The notes beneath the pieces are model-generated. The model saw nothing but the letters and a program-made list of their open reading frames with translations, did not search any database and had not been told where the DNA came from. 64,000 nt of DNA from Bryoerythrophyllum caledonicum (taxonomy: Eukaryota > Streptophyta > Bryopsida > Pottiales > Pottiaceae), in the NCBI GenBank assembly GCA_963971425.1, contig OZ020518.1:6861989-6925988 (forward strand), given 5' to 3'. The position numbers and the translations under genes were made by a program. Shown here one piece after another: positions 13,260 to 25,517 of the stretch (positions are counted from its first letter, which is position 1; every line of letters begins with the position of its first letter).

Positions 13260-15269
13260 TCACTTCCAATCACGGTTATGACCGTTGGGACCCGGTTCTA
13301 GTCCCCGATACCCGGATCATTTCTTAACAACTTTATGGTTTAAGGTTTTGGTTAACAAGGAGTTTCGGTAGTTTTAATAAGACTACCTACATGAAAAAGA
13401 TGTATCCTCATTTTCGAAAAAGATCATCTTTGTAACATGGAAACGATACTAGATTAGAGTTTATTGTGAAACCAAGTTCCGACAACTAAGCAAAAGCCCA
13501 CATGAGCACCATACGGTGGCGTCAGGTACCAAATCAAACTTCTACGAAGTTAGGTTTGGTGCCAAACACCCATGTCAGGCTGAGGTGAAAAACTAGTATG
13601 GTTCTAAACCAAACCATTTGTTTACCCACCTTCAACTTTTCAAATTTTACCATATTTGAAACTTATCCATTCCCAATGAGTTCTCATTATTCCCATGAAT
13701 CCCAGCATTCCAAAGTGCGTTCCCAAGTGGTCATGGTCGTTCCCTAGTGTTCCCAAGGTGTAATATTAGAATGACAGAAAACAAAAATTCGCGTGTGGTA
13801 GGCCCACCATCTGACGTTGGAGCGCGGATGGGAGCCCCGTCTGGTAGCATGTGGGTATGCTCACAACTGTAGCAGTACACGACCAGACACTGTGGAACAG
13901 GTCAAATGGTGAATCATTTGTAGCTAAGGAAGGCTACTCGTTCGCTGTCAGATCGCCATAATATTGACTGGGAAGTGAATGGCGATATTTTCCCAGCCAA
14001 TAGATGCTATTCTTGGCTGGTGGTGGGGGCGATGTTGGGATACCATCATACCAACAAATTATCGAGCTGATCAGCGCTGATCTTGCAGCCCCACAAAGAT
14101 CAGTATCCAGACCCATCGCGGATTTCGCCTCAATCTTCGAATTGGGACATCCCCGAGGAGTGACATCTTCCAACACACAACAATTGCCAGCACAAGCCAC
14201 TTGAAGCGGCTAGCACTTGCAAGCGCTCACTCCGCAGACGCGACGAAGAATCAGTCACCGCTCCTGACGTGAATCGGATCTTCGTGCTAGCAGTACGTAG
14301 AGCGGAGATGAATGTGCGCGCGAACGTCCTTTTCATTCGGTACTGTCACATGTGGGAATTGATCTGTGACGTTTTCTCTTGATTTATTGTCACGCGCCGT
14401 CGGGTAAAATTTCACCCTCAGTTGGTGTTCCAACCGCCTGATCTCGCACATGGGTCTTGCTTTCTTCACAGAGCTGGGGAGCGTACTGGGAAATACCAGG
14501 TGGCGAGCCCGTGAGACGTTCATGCAGTTTGATTGCGAGTGTGTTCAATTTTTACTTTTCTTTCAATCCCTTTCCCGGGGTATGGTTTCTGTGGTAACCT
14601 CTTTCCCTTTCCTAGGAAATGGTAAAGAAAGGTTCTGGACGCCAGTACAAGACTGGCTCCAACCTGTTGGGGAATAGGGATCAGTGGATCAGTGCATCTG
14701 GGCGCGGAAAGCCGTGTTAGGGCAGAGGGAAGGGTGTCGATGGCGCCACTCAAGGCGTTGGCGAGATCCCGAACCTGTATAAAGTTTTGTTGTGCATTCC
14801 GATTCGTATGATAGACTTCTCTTCGGTTGTGTTCTCATGGCTCGGGTGCTCTCGCGGTCCTCTCTCACCGCTTGAACCAAGTGTTTGATCGACTGACGCG
14901 CGCGCATCCTTTGTCCGTCTGATCAGGGAGGCTGGCCGGCGTCTTCCCTCGTGCTTGCTCTTTGGTAAGCATTACTGACCTTTCGAGGCATCTGTTTTGG
15001 TAAGACTTTGTTTCCTGGACATTGTTTAGTTTTAGAGCTCCGTGCGATTGCTTCTTGGATGCTACGGTGACTGTTGTCGTTGTTGAGGGTCGGGTTACAT
15101 GCTTGAAGTTTCAACGTCCACTCGTTGTTCTGTGCCCATAGGAACTCTAAAGGCACTGTGCATATGTGCATGTGTATGCCGTTCTGAATCGTTTTCTTAA
15201 TGTTTTCTCGTGCTTGTTTGCAGGTGAGGGCGCACTCTAGTGCTTCATCAAGCTGGATGAACAACTAGT
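13260..15269. other. No gene recognised
   Basis: Only short open stretches occur here and none looks like a known protein. Local hairpins include AACTTC-TAC-GAAGTT near 13539 and a CCAGCCAATAG/CTATTCTTGGCTGG stem near 13993-14022. Base composition becomes GC-richer after about 14,000. A primary transcript for the hairpin at 15270 could begin here, but no promoter is clear. Confidence 0.4.
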
Positions 15270-15404
15270 CCATCTCCAGACTAGCTCTTAGATCTACAAT
15301 GCCACGAGTTGGATCATGTTTGTCATGTTATCCATGGCTTATCACATATGAAACATGTCTATCAGAATGCGGCGTTGTAGGTTTAAGACCTTGTATGGAT
15401 GTGG
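15270..15404 (+). ncRNA. Candidate miRNA precursor hairpin 1
   Basis: As a + strand RNA, 15270-15303 pairs with 15371-15404: of 34 positions I count 26 Watson-Crick pairs, 4 G:U pairs and 4 mismatches. A short upper stem (15315-15321 with 15351-15357) closes a ~29-nt loop. The candidate mature segment is 15286-15307 on the 5' arm, beginning TCTTAGATCTACAATG. The same 22 nt occur exactly at 18797-18818 in a second hairpin with a different loop. The mature/star core (15286-15303 with 15371-15388) has no mismatch. No expression evidence is available and I cannot name a miRBase family. An alternative is a decayed miniature transposon. Confidence 0.65.
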
Positions 15405-17302
15405 AAACACATATGAAGAGATACCATGTCGATGATCAGGTGTCACTGTTCAATATATCAGGTGTACATCCACTCTTGACAGGTTCGTGGTATGTGATTT
15501 TTCTAGTGAAGTTTCTATCATTTGGTTGTCTGTATTGTGCACATATATATCGTTCCTTTTGTCATGGCACTGGCATTCAGTTCGAGATACCACGAGAACT
15601 GATCCAAGACCAAAGAGGAATCTACTTTGAGTAACTCTCACGATTCCTTTTCGTTCTAGAGCGATTTCCTGGCTCTACAAGCACCTACAAATTGATAAAT
15701 TTCCCACTGATCTTTTCTGTCCAGTGGAAAACGGACTACAAGTGAAGCTGGAGAAATATCAGTTAATGCCGCCTTATTAGATAGTGCTTTTTAGATACAG
15801 AGTTTAGGCATGTAGATCCGATTCAGTAGAAATTGTTTCAAACATGCTCATGCCTATCTTCTGCTTCTGCCAAGTTGCCAACTTGAGGAAGTAAAGTTGA
15901 TAATTTCTACTTATTCTACCAGATGCATGCCAACAGCTCATCCTTCTCATGTATACTCTGTATCTGTCGGGCTCCATCACAACTTCGCACAATGATCATC
16001 GCCCTAGACAACACAGTAAAACGTTATGTTACAGCTGCAGAGATCTACCTTCCAGCAGCCCTGATCAGGGCGACGTGGTCAACTGGCACACGCACGATCT
16101 TCGCGCTCTGCCCCATGAGACACTGATACCCAAGCGATACTACTCTAATACCCCGGAATACCCGGTCGATACTCCTGTCGTAAACGGCAAGAAAACAACG
16201 TTGGAAACATGAGCAGGGGCAGATATGGCCTGATCATCACCGCCTTCGAGACATTGACATTGCAATTTGTCTCCTCACACCATCGCCCCGAACCTCTCAG
16301 CTAAAGGACCTCAGGATGATACTTGGATGATCAGCGCCACACGCTGTCTTCTGAAACCCTTCCGCACACGTGAACACAGCATCACTAGCTCCCGACATAT
16401 GTTTCAGAGAATGAAAGAGCGTTAGGATATCTGCTGCGAACGACTGCGGCACACTGCTGCCGATGATGGCGCACCTCGGTGGATCAGCCGGCTTCAGGTG
16501 CGGCGGTTTCCAGATTGACCGTGTTTTGTGCAGGTGCTGCAAGATTCGTCAAGAGTCCGGGGCGAGAACGGCGAAGGAAGGGGAAACACGTCGCTGATCT
16601 TCAGGGAGAAAGTGCGGTTAAGGTTTTCGTGTGATGTTAGGTCTTTGGTTGCAGGTGATCAGCATGTGCAGGTATCGCGAGTGGCTGGGGGAGGAACCGC
16701 TAAGTAGAAGCCATGACAGAACGTCGGCGACCTCGTGGAAGGGAGTACGGTTGAGGTCGAGTTGGGTCTTTGTTTGCAGGTCGGCGTAAGCAAGCTGCAG
16801 TCGAAGAGAGCGTGAAACATGCACAAGGATACCGATAACTTCGTGAAGCCATGAGCGGAACGGAAGAGTGGCGCTCGTGGACGCTTTTGAAAGCGAGCAG
16901 CTCATCGAAAATTGTTGACATCTGTGCAGAGTTGAGACAGAGTCGAAGATTTTCGAGGAGTCGCGTTTACGGGCTGATCAGTATGGACGTGTGGCGCAAA
17001 CGGCGATATAACAGAAGGATCGGTTACAAGGAACGTCGTGTGGGAGGTTGTCATTGCGGTGTCGTCTTTTCCCTTCAAGAATCTAACGGCCAGCGCAAGG
17101 AGCTCGGGTGTTGGCGCCCGCTGATCAGGAAGCGTTTCTTTCGAAACATATTACATTTCGACACATATTTTCTTTCGAACATCTAAATGATATCATAGAA
17201 GCGAATGTTGCCTCTTCACTGTTGGATGTGCAGGAAGTCCTTCACACAGGCCAGGAGCACAGTTCTTACGACTCCTTCGTCTGCGAGCCTGAAGCACCTC
17301 AC

Positions 17303-17421
17303 TTGGCCAGCGAAGAAGCAGTGAATCCTGGTTTTTCTCGAAGAGTCGGTTCAGATATCTAAGTTGGCCAGCGAAGAAGCAGTGAATCCTGGTTTTTCTC
17401 CAAGAGTCGGTTCAGATATCT
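17303..17421. repeat. 61-bp tandem duplication, two copies
   Basis: A 58-bp segment from TTGGCCAGCGAAGAAGCAGT to TTCAGATATCT occurs at 17303-17360 and again at 17364-17421, with one visible substitution (TCTCG/TCTCC). The near identity indicates a recent local duplication. Confidence 0.93.
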
Positions 17422-18455
17422 TGAACAGTACGTTTCCTTGAGGAATCAGTAAGGCTGCAGTCTTTCATGTGTGTTTGCTGATCTAATTTCAAGTTCTACC
17501 AGAACGTCGTTGTCGTCGTCTCCAACACCTGTTCCTACATCCTCTGTTCCTGGGTCTAGCGGGCCACACGATCCTCTTGGTGACAAAAGCACCTTTGGGG
17601 GAGTTCAAGCAACATCCGGCCTCTTGATTGGCTGCCGGATGTTCATCTAGCGACCCTCCCAATGCACCCCACATGTGCTCTGATTACCCCTATTCAGTCT
17701 CTTGCATGTAATTTAGTGCTTTGCCATGTGGCACTTCGTCTCTATGAGGCGGCCATGCAATTCCGCAGCAAAGTAGTCGTTAAACGAGGATTCATGAACA
17801 TGCGAAAAAGATTTCATTGCAGGTCGCAAGTGGTCAGTACTGTTGCGGTTTAGACTACACTTTCTCAGTGCTGAAAGGGTTGAGCTCAGGTCTGTGCGAA
17901 GTGTGTGCCGCTTCATGTGCGAGGAAATGAGCTGGTAGTTGAAGACAATTCTGCTTTCTCCATGCCTTGTGCTGCGTTGGAGATGATATTTTGGTAAGTT
18001 ACTATGAATTACTTGATAATTGAGCATTACTGCTGTTTGTGATCTTCGCTGCATACTCTCCTGTTTGTATGAGGGTTTCACCACTACAATTCGAATTAGT
18101 GATGGACAGCTTCACACTTTGGGATTGCTTTTGGAATCATCGTCCCTACTCGGAGACAGCGATGTGAATTTTGTTAGCGGTCTGACGACTGGTCCTAGTG
18201 ATGAACTTAGGTGAACTATTCTATCACTTGGAATCCTAGTGCTTCAGTAATCAGTATGGGTGCTTTACGCCCTAGCGTTGTTGTTCACTGTGGCAGTTTC
18301 CGTGGTTACCGGGAGAGGCCTAACACTTCTCCCAAGAAAGGATTGAGAAGTGAGTTTGATCAGACCTAGTTTTATATGCTGCCTTGTACAAATCTTCCTT
18401 GACGTTGCGTGGTTGTCGACAGTGTTAACACTCTTGCGCTCATCTCAGAATCCAT

Positions 18456-18537
18456 GTTAAGCCTTTAACGCCGCGGGATTCCTGGAGACAGTGCTGCACA
18501 GGCCCATTTTGGGCTTCTCCGGCGTTAAAGGGTTAAG
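18456..18537. repeat. Short inverted repeat (hairpin)
   Basis: GTTAAGCCTTTAACGCCG at 18456 pairs with CGGCGTTAAAGGGTTAAG ending at 18537, with few mismatches and a ~46-nt loop. It is too short to classify and could be a remnant of a miniature transposon. Confidence 0.6.
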
Positions 18538-18780
18538 GATGCTTCTTTCCTGTACGTTGATGTGAGAAGTTCATTGACACTTACAGCTGAATGACCTAAG
18601 TGTCCATTGATATGGACGGATCGGACTTCACCTACAGGACGCTTAAAGCATTTGTTGAGACTACTAACTATTTGTTTCACCTCAGGAGGGATTCACAGGA
18701 CGAAATGTGCGTTCAAACCAGGGTGCAGCTGCTGCTTCAAAGAAAAGAGTAACTGGGCGCAGAACGGCCAACAAATTCAT

Positions 18781-18912
18781 CCGCTCTTGGACAAGGTCTT
18801 AGATCTACAATGCCACGATCTAGCGACAGCAAAGCACTGAATTGTGTGATCCATTTTGAAATGCCCAGGCTGGAAGGCGGCATTGTAGGTCTAAGGTCTT
18901 GGTCGAGTGTGG
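18781..18912 (+). ncRNA. Candidate miRNA precursor hairpin 2
   Basis: As a + strand RNA, 18781-18814 pairs with 18879-18912: of 34 positions I count 26 Watson-Crick pairs, 6 G:U pairs and only 2 mismatches. The 22-nt 5'-arm segment 18797-18818 is identical to 15286-15307. Compared with hairpin 1, the star arms differ within the mature/star core only by transitions that keep pairing (A-U versus G:U, G-C versus G:U), while loops and lower stems differ. That is the expected signature of a duplicated miRNA gene. The G:U pairs also fix the likely transcribed strand as plus. Small-RNA evidence is lacking. Confidence 0.68.
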
Positions 18913-19342
18913 AATGACACTGAGCAGCTGTTGCCGTAGAGGCCGAATCATGTACTTTGAACAGCAAATGACAGGAGCATTGCTCCAAAGAGTAAGTACT
19001 TCGCACCAAGCACTTGATCTTCCATTTTCTGAGAAGCAAATTACAGCTTTAGAGGAGCAGTAATATGGCGAATCAGTCTTGTAAAACAAAGGACACCTTC
19101 ACTAGTTTTAAAATGCCCAGTTAATCCACCATACTGGTGTTTAGTTTCATACCTTTACATTCTAATCATTATGGTAATGAGGAAGTTATCCAAATCTATC
19201 TCCTCAAGCTTGTAACAGTCCATTGTCATTTTCCAGGAATCTGTGAGCTCCATGCTCGTCACGTGTCCGAAAGGGACAATGGCCGCCCCAATAGCTTCCT
19301 AGCGTGAGACCGACATAGAGCTTTGACACATTTGTCATTCTA
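18913..19342. other. Spacer between hairpin 2 and the TTC38-like gene
   Basis: No coding region is recognised. The minus-strand TTC38-like gene ends at 19343, so its 3' UTR and poly(A) signal should lie here. Confidence 0.4.
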
Positions 19343-22300
19343 CTAAGCTGCTTCCAATTTGAGATATCTTGTAGCAGCGTTGGTGGCCTTGGCTTCCTCT
19401 CCTAAGTCTGCATAGGCCTTCGCCTGTCACACCTCATCCAGTAAGTCTTTCAAGCACATCATTCTCTCAAGTTTTCTCTGCAATGAAACCCACTGTCCAA
19501 ACGAAGAGCCCCAGCAGAACTAATTGGAGAGTAGCTAATTACCAGAACATGCCACGTGAAAGGAATCTCACTTCTTTCCAACACACGTTGCTCTGCAACT
19601 TCCACAACTGCAAAACCCAAAAACAAAACCTCCAATTCGAATAAGATTCGGAATATCATCGTACAACCTAGCTTTAAGAATCATCATAAATTATGTGTAT
19701 GTGTTTACCTCACACTTGACACTATGTGACTCATCCTGAAACAAGTACCATTTAATGTATGGAATTCTATTGATTGGTGAGACAAACCTGGCAGGGGTTG
19801 GCCAGCACGTAAAAAAGCATCACACCACATCTCCTGGAAGACGTCCAGCTGCTCATCGGATGCACCCATCACCTGCCAAAGTATGTTTCCCTCTCCACTG
19901 TCAAACCAACTACAAGAGTATCAAAAAACATTAGGTCAGAATATTCTTACTGCACTCGTCACAATCCTTACCTTATACTTGAATATACTCGAATCCAGGC
20001 CCAAATACTCACACGCAGCTCCGAAATTGTGCATTCCATACTCGTACAATGCATTTGCAAGCTGTCAAAGCAAACAAGAGATACTAGAAATGATTCAAGC
20101 AGTAATGCTATCTCGATCCACCGAAAGGAAAAGAAAAACTAAAGTGATGGCGCTAATTTTGAGAGTATCATCTTTGTTTCGGTTGGTCAAAATGTGAAAC
20201 TCCTCCATCCCACTCGAACACACTAAAATGTTGGGCCTCAATCAATCTACTCTTAATGCAAGATAGACACATAAAAATAACTTCGGGTAAATTACATACT
20301 GATAAGACTGGCTGCAAAGGCGTCCGTTGATTCTCCTCCATTTCTCCCACTCTGCAATTCATGAGTATATTTGTAAAGTCACCTGAAGTTTGATGAAGAA
20401 AGCCCTAGTTTCTTCAGTAAATCAGCTCTAGATAGTTCTCAATTAAGCTAAAATCAGCTAAAAGGAGAGGAGGTAGTTGGTATTCGTTCGGGTTGAGCTC
20501 ATGCAAACTCTTTCTTCACTCTCGAAGAACGTTAAAAACACTTAAACTCAAGTTTAGAGGCCACCGATCTCTTCCATTGAATGAACCGAAGGATTAGGCC
20601 ACCAAGTTCTAATATTGTTCTAGTAACTATACTAAGGAAAGAGCAGGAATATCTTTGGGTGCCCCTACAGACTATCAAAATATTCTATGCCAGAATCAGG
20701 AATTTCAAAGTTAATATTCTCCAGATCCTCTCTCTATCCAATATTCTAGCATAAAATTAAAAGCAAGAGACAAACCAGGCTATATTGTTTGTTGAGCTAA
20801 CCTGTGAGTGAGAGATTGGAGCAGGTTGTGAGCCTCAGCTTTGTGGCCTCCTCTTGACCGCCCCCAAACTATCAAGAGTCCTTGTAGCCACTCGGTGTGC
20901 CGCTTCAGCTGTAGATCATTTTCAATCAAATGAAAATAAACACAACTTCAGTACAAGGCATCAGCAATAGTAGATTAATTCTTTTCATTACAGAAATGAA
21001 GTTTTACCTCATCAAGCAGGCGTGCTTGCATGGCAGCTAATCTTGAAGTGACAACATCACCATGTCCTCGTATGTCAAGCCGAAGCAGCAGGCCAAGTGC
21101 ATTCAAGCAGTCCTGACGCACACAAACAAATTCTGAACAAAGGGTTTAGGGTTTGGTGTACTCAGGGTTTAGGGTTTAAGTTGAGAGACCACCAAACTCT
21201 TCCACTAATCTAATAGCTATTGTGTGGGGAAAGAGTAGTACTATAAATTAAAAAAAGAGGAGTATCTCTGCAATATTGAAACTCTGGGTGGCTTTACAAG
21301 TAACTCTCTTAAGTACACAATTTGTTGAAAACTGAAGCTCTGCAACAAACAATGTAGTGTGGAATGAAACCTGGGAATTTATCAGCAGCGCCATTGCTGC
21401 CATAGATGTGAGTATCATAAACTTCCACAACTCTTGCCAAGGCATCTTTACCGCCCTGCTCCAGCTCACACAATGCTAAGTGCCACCAGTTGTGAGTATA
21501 CCTGCAAAAAGGAACAAGTAGAACACCTTAAGATCAATAGGAAAAGTGCCCTCATGTTACAAAAAGTTATGATTCCATGCAAGAGAATACAGGAGAATAT
21601 TACATGAAGGAACAGCAAGACGTCCAGGTGTTACCGCAACTAGCTGCAAATGCCAATGCCTCCTTGAATCGACACTCGTGTTGTAAAACATGGACCAACT
21701 GCACCAAAGTATAGAAAATTACATCAACTATCTGAAAAATCAAAGTAGAAATAAGTGAAACAATTGGGGAACATATACTACACTTAAAATGATGATTAGT
21801 GTTGTAAAGCATTTGATGTCATAATAGTAACACTATTCATCTACATCAATAAAACCTGGTTCGTACCGCATGTTGGCCCCACACATCAAGGGGCTCGATT
21901 TCTAATGCCTTCTTAGCTGCAACCTCTGCTTCTTTCATTCTCCCTCCATCTTCTAGTAAAGCGAATGCCAGCATTCCATACATATATGGACTTTCCTGGT
22001 TTGCAGGCAGCGCCTGCACATACACATAAATCAAGCCTTAGTTTTTAGGAGAATTTAATGCAACAGGAACTCATGTTACATGATTTGAAGGAAATGCAAA
22101 CTTCTGAAATCCAGTATGACAACTTCACAAACACTAACTCACCAGCTCAGCCAACCTGAGCATATCGTGTTGCCGGCCCATGTAAAAGCAGATGCCTTGG
22201 CCTCTTTTCAGAGAAGCCAAATCTTTTGGAAACTGTGCCAGAAGCTGAGAAACATGTAGATAAGGATTTCAATAAGAACTAAGTATGGAGCCCAACTATG

Positions 22301-23722
22301 TAACAAATTTGTGTATCATCAGACAAAGTCCTGTTGTAAACAAAATTCCATGTAATGTATGAATTGGATGAAAATGAATAGACGCAAATGTAAATTACTG
22401 GAAGGATAGTTTATATCAGAACGAGAGTTCAAAAGAATACCTGCTACAAGTTGACAAGTACATACCTGGAAATGCAAATCAATCACCTCTCCAATTCGAC
22501 CCTGCACCCACGCACTTACAATTGCCAGCACTAACCTCTCATAGCTACTGGCCTTATCCTGCACAAGACAATCAATCATTTCAGCCAAACAAATGACCCT
22601 CACTAGGACCCCATGACGAAATATTTCATTGTGAATGTATACTAATGATTTGAATGAATTACAAAACGCTCATCAAAGCTGACATTACCAAGTTGGATTC
22701 GGCAGCTTCAAGACACTTAAGTGGAGTGCGCTCTTTGGTGGGATCAGGCTGAGTGAGCAGGTGACTCGCTGCCAGTGCACATGCTAGAACACAACTTTTA
22801 TCCGCATCGGCTGCCTCAAGAATCACTTCTCTCCGTGCACCATATGTGAGCACCTGAAGGCAGGAAAGCAAAAAAACACATTTTCAGCAATCAATGTCCC
22901 CTCACACCTCAGAAATAATTAAAAACTGAGGCAGAACATTTTCAGTAAAAATATGTCAGCAATTACAAAGCAAAATGTTGCATACCACCTCAGAAATAAG
23001 GCAGACAGGTGAGGTGAGCGCAACCCAGTATGAGTAGAATGAACATATACACTCAGCAATTATCTCCAGCAATTACAAGGTGCCAAATGCCATATACCAC
23101 CTCAGAAATAAGGCAGAAAAGTTTCATCCTGAGCTCACACATAAACTCGAGAATTTGAATCCAGTCTACATTCTAAACAAATGAGACATACCACCTCAGA
23201 ATCAAAGCAGAATAGTTTAGCTACCAACATTCGGTTTAGATTACAGACCAATTTGCAATGACCATACTCTGAACATATGAGACATACCACCTCAGAAAGA
23301 AAGCATCTTGATCTTGCATCCCAGTAAAACCACATATGATCCAGGTGCCAAATATCTCATACCGCCTCAGAAATAAGGCAGAAAAGTTCCATCTTGGACA
23401 CAAATTACGCTCGAGAAGTCAAATTACAACGCTACTGCAACAAACAGACATGGCCAATGCTCTTGAGGTGGATTCCCGAAACGGGGACCCGTATCGAACT
23501 GAGGGATGATTCTAAACATACCTGGAGGTAGAATTTGTTGATGAAGGAGATGCAGGCGTCGGATCCGGTGTGCACAGGATTTCCCCACAGATCCACCCTA
23601 CACTCATCCTCGTCCATGCTGGGGGAGCAAGTTGCACTGCTGAGGGTGGTGCTAGAAATAATTCCTAGTGGGTCGTGTTGTTGAGCCTGAGCGTAGTTGC
23701 CGCCGTCCCCGCCTCCTGCCAT
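19343..23722 (-). CDS. Tetratricopeptide repeat protein 38 (TTC38)-like
   Basis: Fourteen exons on the minus strand join without frame breaks into 512 aa: 23722-23522, 22853-22689, 22558-22466, 22244-22143, 22013-21867, 21698-21604, 21501-21371, 21132-21008, 20908-20802, 20351-20300, 20061-19972, 19872-19788, 19607-19543 and 19423-19343. All introns are GT-AG. Family landmarks are WGNPVHTGSDACISFINKFY near residues 46-65, the TPR-like ALLEDGGRMKEAEVAAKKAL, the THNWWHLALCELE core, LNALGLLLRLDIRG, and a C-terminal KAYADLGEEAKATNAATRY. TTC38 proteins are ~470-aa TPR proteins of unclear biochemical role. The start at 23722 precedes the conserved region by about 45 aa; a further upstream start or 5' intron is possible. 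The exon 8 acceptor (21132) was chosen because it alone keeps the frame. Confidence 0.9.
22981..23380. repeat. Degenerate minisatellite in TTC38-like intron 1
   Basis: The phrase CATACCACCTCAGAAATAAG recurs with variation starting at about 22981, 23093, 23187, 23283 and 23358, a spacing of roughly 75-112 bp. On the gene's strand each copy reads CTGAGGTGGTATG, which contains a donor-like GGTATG, so the repeats could act as cryptic splice sites. Confidence 0.75.
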
Positions 23723-23890
23723 GCCCAGAAAATACTAGCAATACCTGGCTTCGGAGATGAGAGAGAAGGCAAGAAAGGATTGGTTCGGCGTTGCTGCAAT
23801 GCAGACATACCAACCGGGTGAGTTCGTACTGCGGACCTTGCCAGCGCACAAGACTCAACAGCCTTCATTTTCTGTGTTTTACAGTAGATG

Positions 23891-24390
23891 TACTACTCTA
23901 AAAATGATGTGTACAGTAGTGTATCCACACTAATTGACTTACAATTGCTGAATATTTTTCACTCTGCTGAATATTTTTACCAGCTCCGACTTTATGAGGC
24001 CCAGGGCGAGTTGACCCCCTCGTTGGGAGTTACCCAAGGTGGGCCCCATCTGAGTTGCATGGGGTCTTTTTCTGGCCCTCTTATTTTGGGGGTCCAGAGG
24101 CTTTTTTGGATTTTTTAAACAAATTTGGGGCCTGTGGATATTGTTTACCCTTGAGGATCCTTCCTTGCTATGATTAGGGCCCATCCAAAAACAAAATAGG
24201 GGCCAGGTTTGGCCCTACCACCTCCTGGCCCCCTCGGGTAACTCGCAACGAGGGGGTCAATTCGCCCTCGGCCTGTATGAGTGGTATAGAGTTGTGCTTC
24301 CGGTAAGAACTTCGTCAAAAGTTTTAAAAAATTTTAAAAACTATAGCACATCCTAGTGTGGATACACTACACATCATTTTCAATGTAGTA
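23891..24390. mobile_element. Inverted-repeat (MITE-like) element, outer of a nested pair
   Basis: The left end TACTACTC..AAAATGATGTGT plus GTGTATCCACACTA is matched by the complement at the right end (TAGTGTGGATACAC...CATCATTTT..GTAGTA). The arms are about 45 bp, with small indels. A second inverted-repeat element lies inside, so the original was about 220 bp. No transposase is encoded. Confidence 0.75.
23997..24274. mobile_element. Inverted-repeat element nested in 23891-24390
   Basis: The ends AGGCCCAGGGCGAGTTGACC and its complement (GGTCAATTCGCCCTCGGCCT) pair over ~45 bp, including CCCCTCGTTG.GAGTTACCC. Flanks TTATG (left) and GTATG (right) could be a 5-bp target duplication with one mismatch. 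It is 278 bp long and GC-rich compared with the AT-rich flanks, consistent with insertion from elsewhere. Confidence 0.75.
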
Positions 24391-24395
24391 TACTG

Positions 24396-25106
24396 ACTTG
24401 TTGTCCCCAACGAATACTGTAAGTTTAGGTAAAATTGAAAAAATAAAAGTAAAAGTGAAAGTTTAGTCCCCGTCCTCGTTGGAAATATCTCCTAGTTAAG
24501 TCCCCGGTCAGTGTCTACCACGTGTTATCATTGGGTTTATCCCACTCCTTTGTGTGTGTGTGAAGATACTGATTGTAGTGAAGTTTAGAAACGTTTAACA
24601 TGTAGTTCTAAATTTAAATACGGGTCATAAAAATGATATATTTTGAATTTGAGTTCAACTAATGAAATGAAGCTTACAAAGTGTAGTTTTTCATTTCAAT
24701 TTGAAAGTTTTGGAAAATATATAGAAGTAATTAAGTTATTGTAATTTGAACTTTTGGCCTTAAACCACTGATATAATGCAATTTGCCTCCTGAATAGTCA
24801 TTTGTGTGGATGCTCTGTTGCATTGCCGATCCATCTTGTTAAGTCAGGACAACTTTCAACAAAATTACCCCTAATGTGAGACTGGCCAGGATTAGTTCTT
24901 GTGTGATAAGTGTAAATTGTTTTCATGTTGGTCAATAAGCCAAGAGTTACTCTTCTTCTTTTCTTCTTGCTCGCAACTTGTGGCTGCAAATTGGCATTTT
25001 GTCATAATAGAAACCATCCAAGACCTGAATGAGAGGTTGAACCTATTAAATGATTGTAGGGTTGTTTGAAACTTATCTTTATTGTTGCCCGATCTAAATA
25101 TTTGTA
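24396..25106. other. No gene recognised
   Basis: AT-rich spacer between the nested inverted-repeat elements and the foldback element. I see no coding region, repeat or RNA gene. Confidence 0.4.
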
Positions 25107-25146
25107 CTGTTTAACTATACAAAAGTATTATATGATTTTGTAGTAC

Positions 25147-25512
25147 CATAGGTGAACCTCTAGTCCGGCTTAAAATAATTAGAAAAGTTCATGCCGAATT
25201 AAGTGAAAAATCATTTTTTGAAAATGCCAAATTTATTGGAAATGTATATTTACAGATTTTGTTGCTTTAAGAGACATCAAAGGGGATTAAGGCTTGGAAA
25301 GGTCTTCATTCATGGCCTCTTGTGCGTGGACTCTTGGGTTCGTAACCTCAAGGTCTTGAGTTCATTCCCCATGGACATCAAAGTAGGTAAAATACAATAG
25401 TCTGTGACATCTTGCCTAAAATTACATTATTATTATTTTGAATGCCGAATGTCATTTTTTCACTTTAATTAATTATTCGGCATTAAGGTGCCGAACGAGA
25501 GGTTCACCTACG
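25147..25512. mobile_element. TIR element inserted in the left arm of the foldback
   Basis: The ends are CATAGGTGAACCTCTAG at the left and CGAGAGGTTCACCTACG at the right, which are inverted repeats with few mismatches, followed by a subterminal GTGAAAAA..TCATT repeat. A GTAC direct repeat flanks it (25143-25146 and 25513-25516). The opposite foldback arm (around 27755) has the uninterrupted sequence with a single GTAC, giving an internal empty site. Length is 366 bp, with no transposase. Confidence 0.85.
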
Positions 25513-25517
25513 GTACT

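Larger units (their letters stand above)
15405..18780. other. No protein gene recognised between the two hairpins
   Basis: Several open stretches exist on both strands, for example minus 16297-16540 (with residues ADPPRCAIIGSS) and minus 16618-16921, and splice-like signals (TTTGTTTGCAG type) are present. None could be joined into a recognisable protein. The word TGATCAG is frequent (near 14070, 14920, 16060, 16973 and 17122). If the flanking hairpins are real miRNAs, part of this may be non-coding primary transcript. Confidence 0.35.

Noticed and set aside
16297-16921. Possible minus-strand gene made of two exon-like pieces
   Set aside because: No recognisable domain, uncertain frame joining and no clear start.
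19424-19497. In-frame TGA near the end of the TTC38-like gene, suggesting a premature stop or readthrough
   Set aside because: Splicing from the exon 13 donor at 19542 directly to the acceptor at 19424-19426 removes this stretch, keeps the frame and restores the expected family C-terminus.
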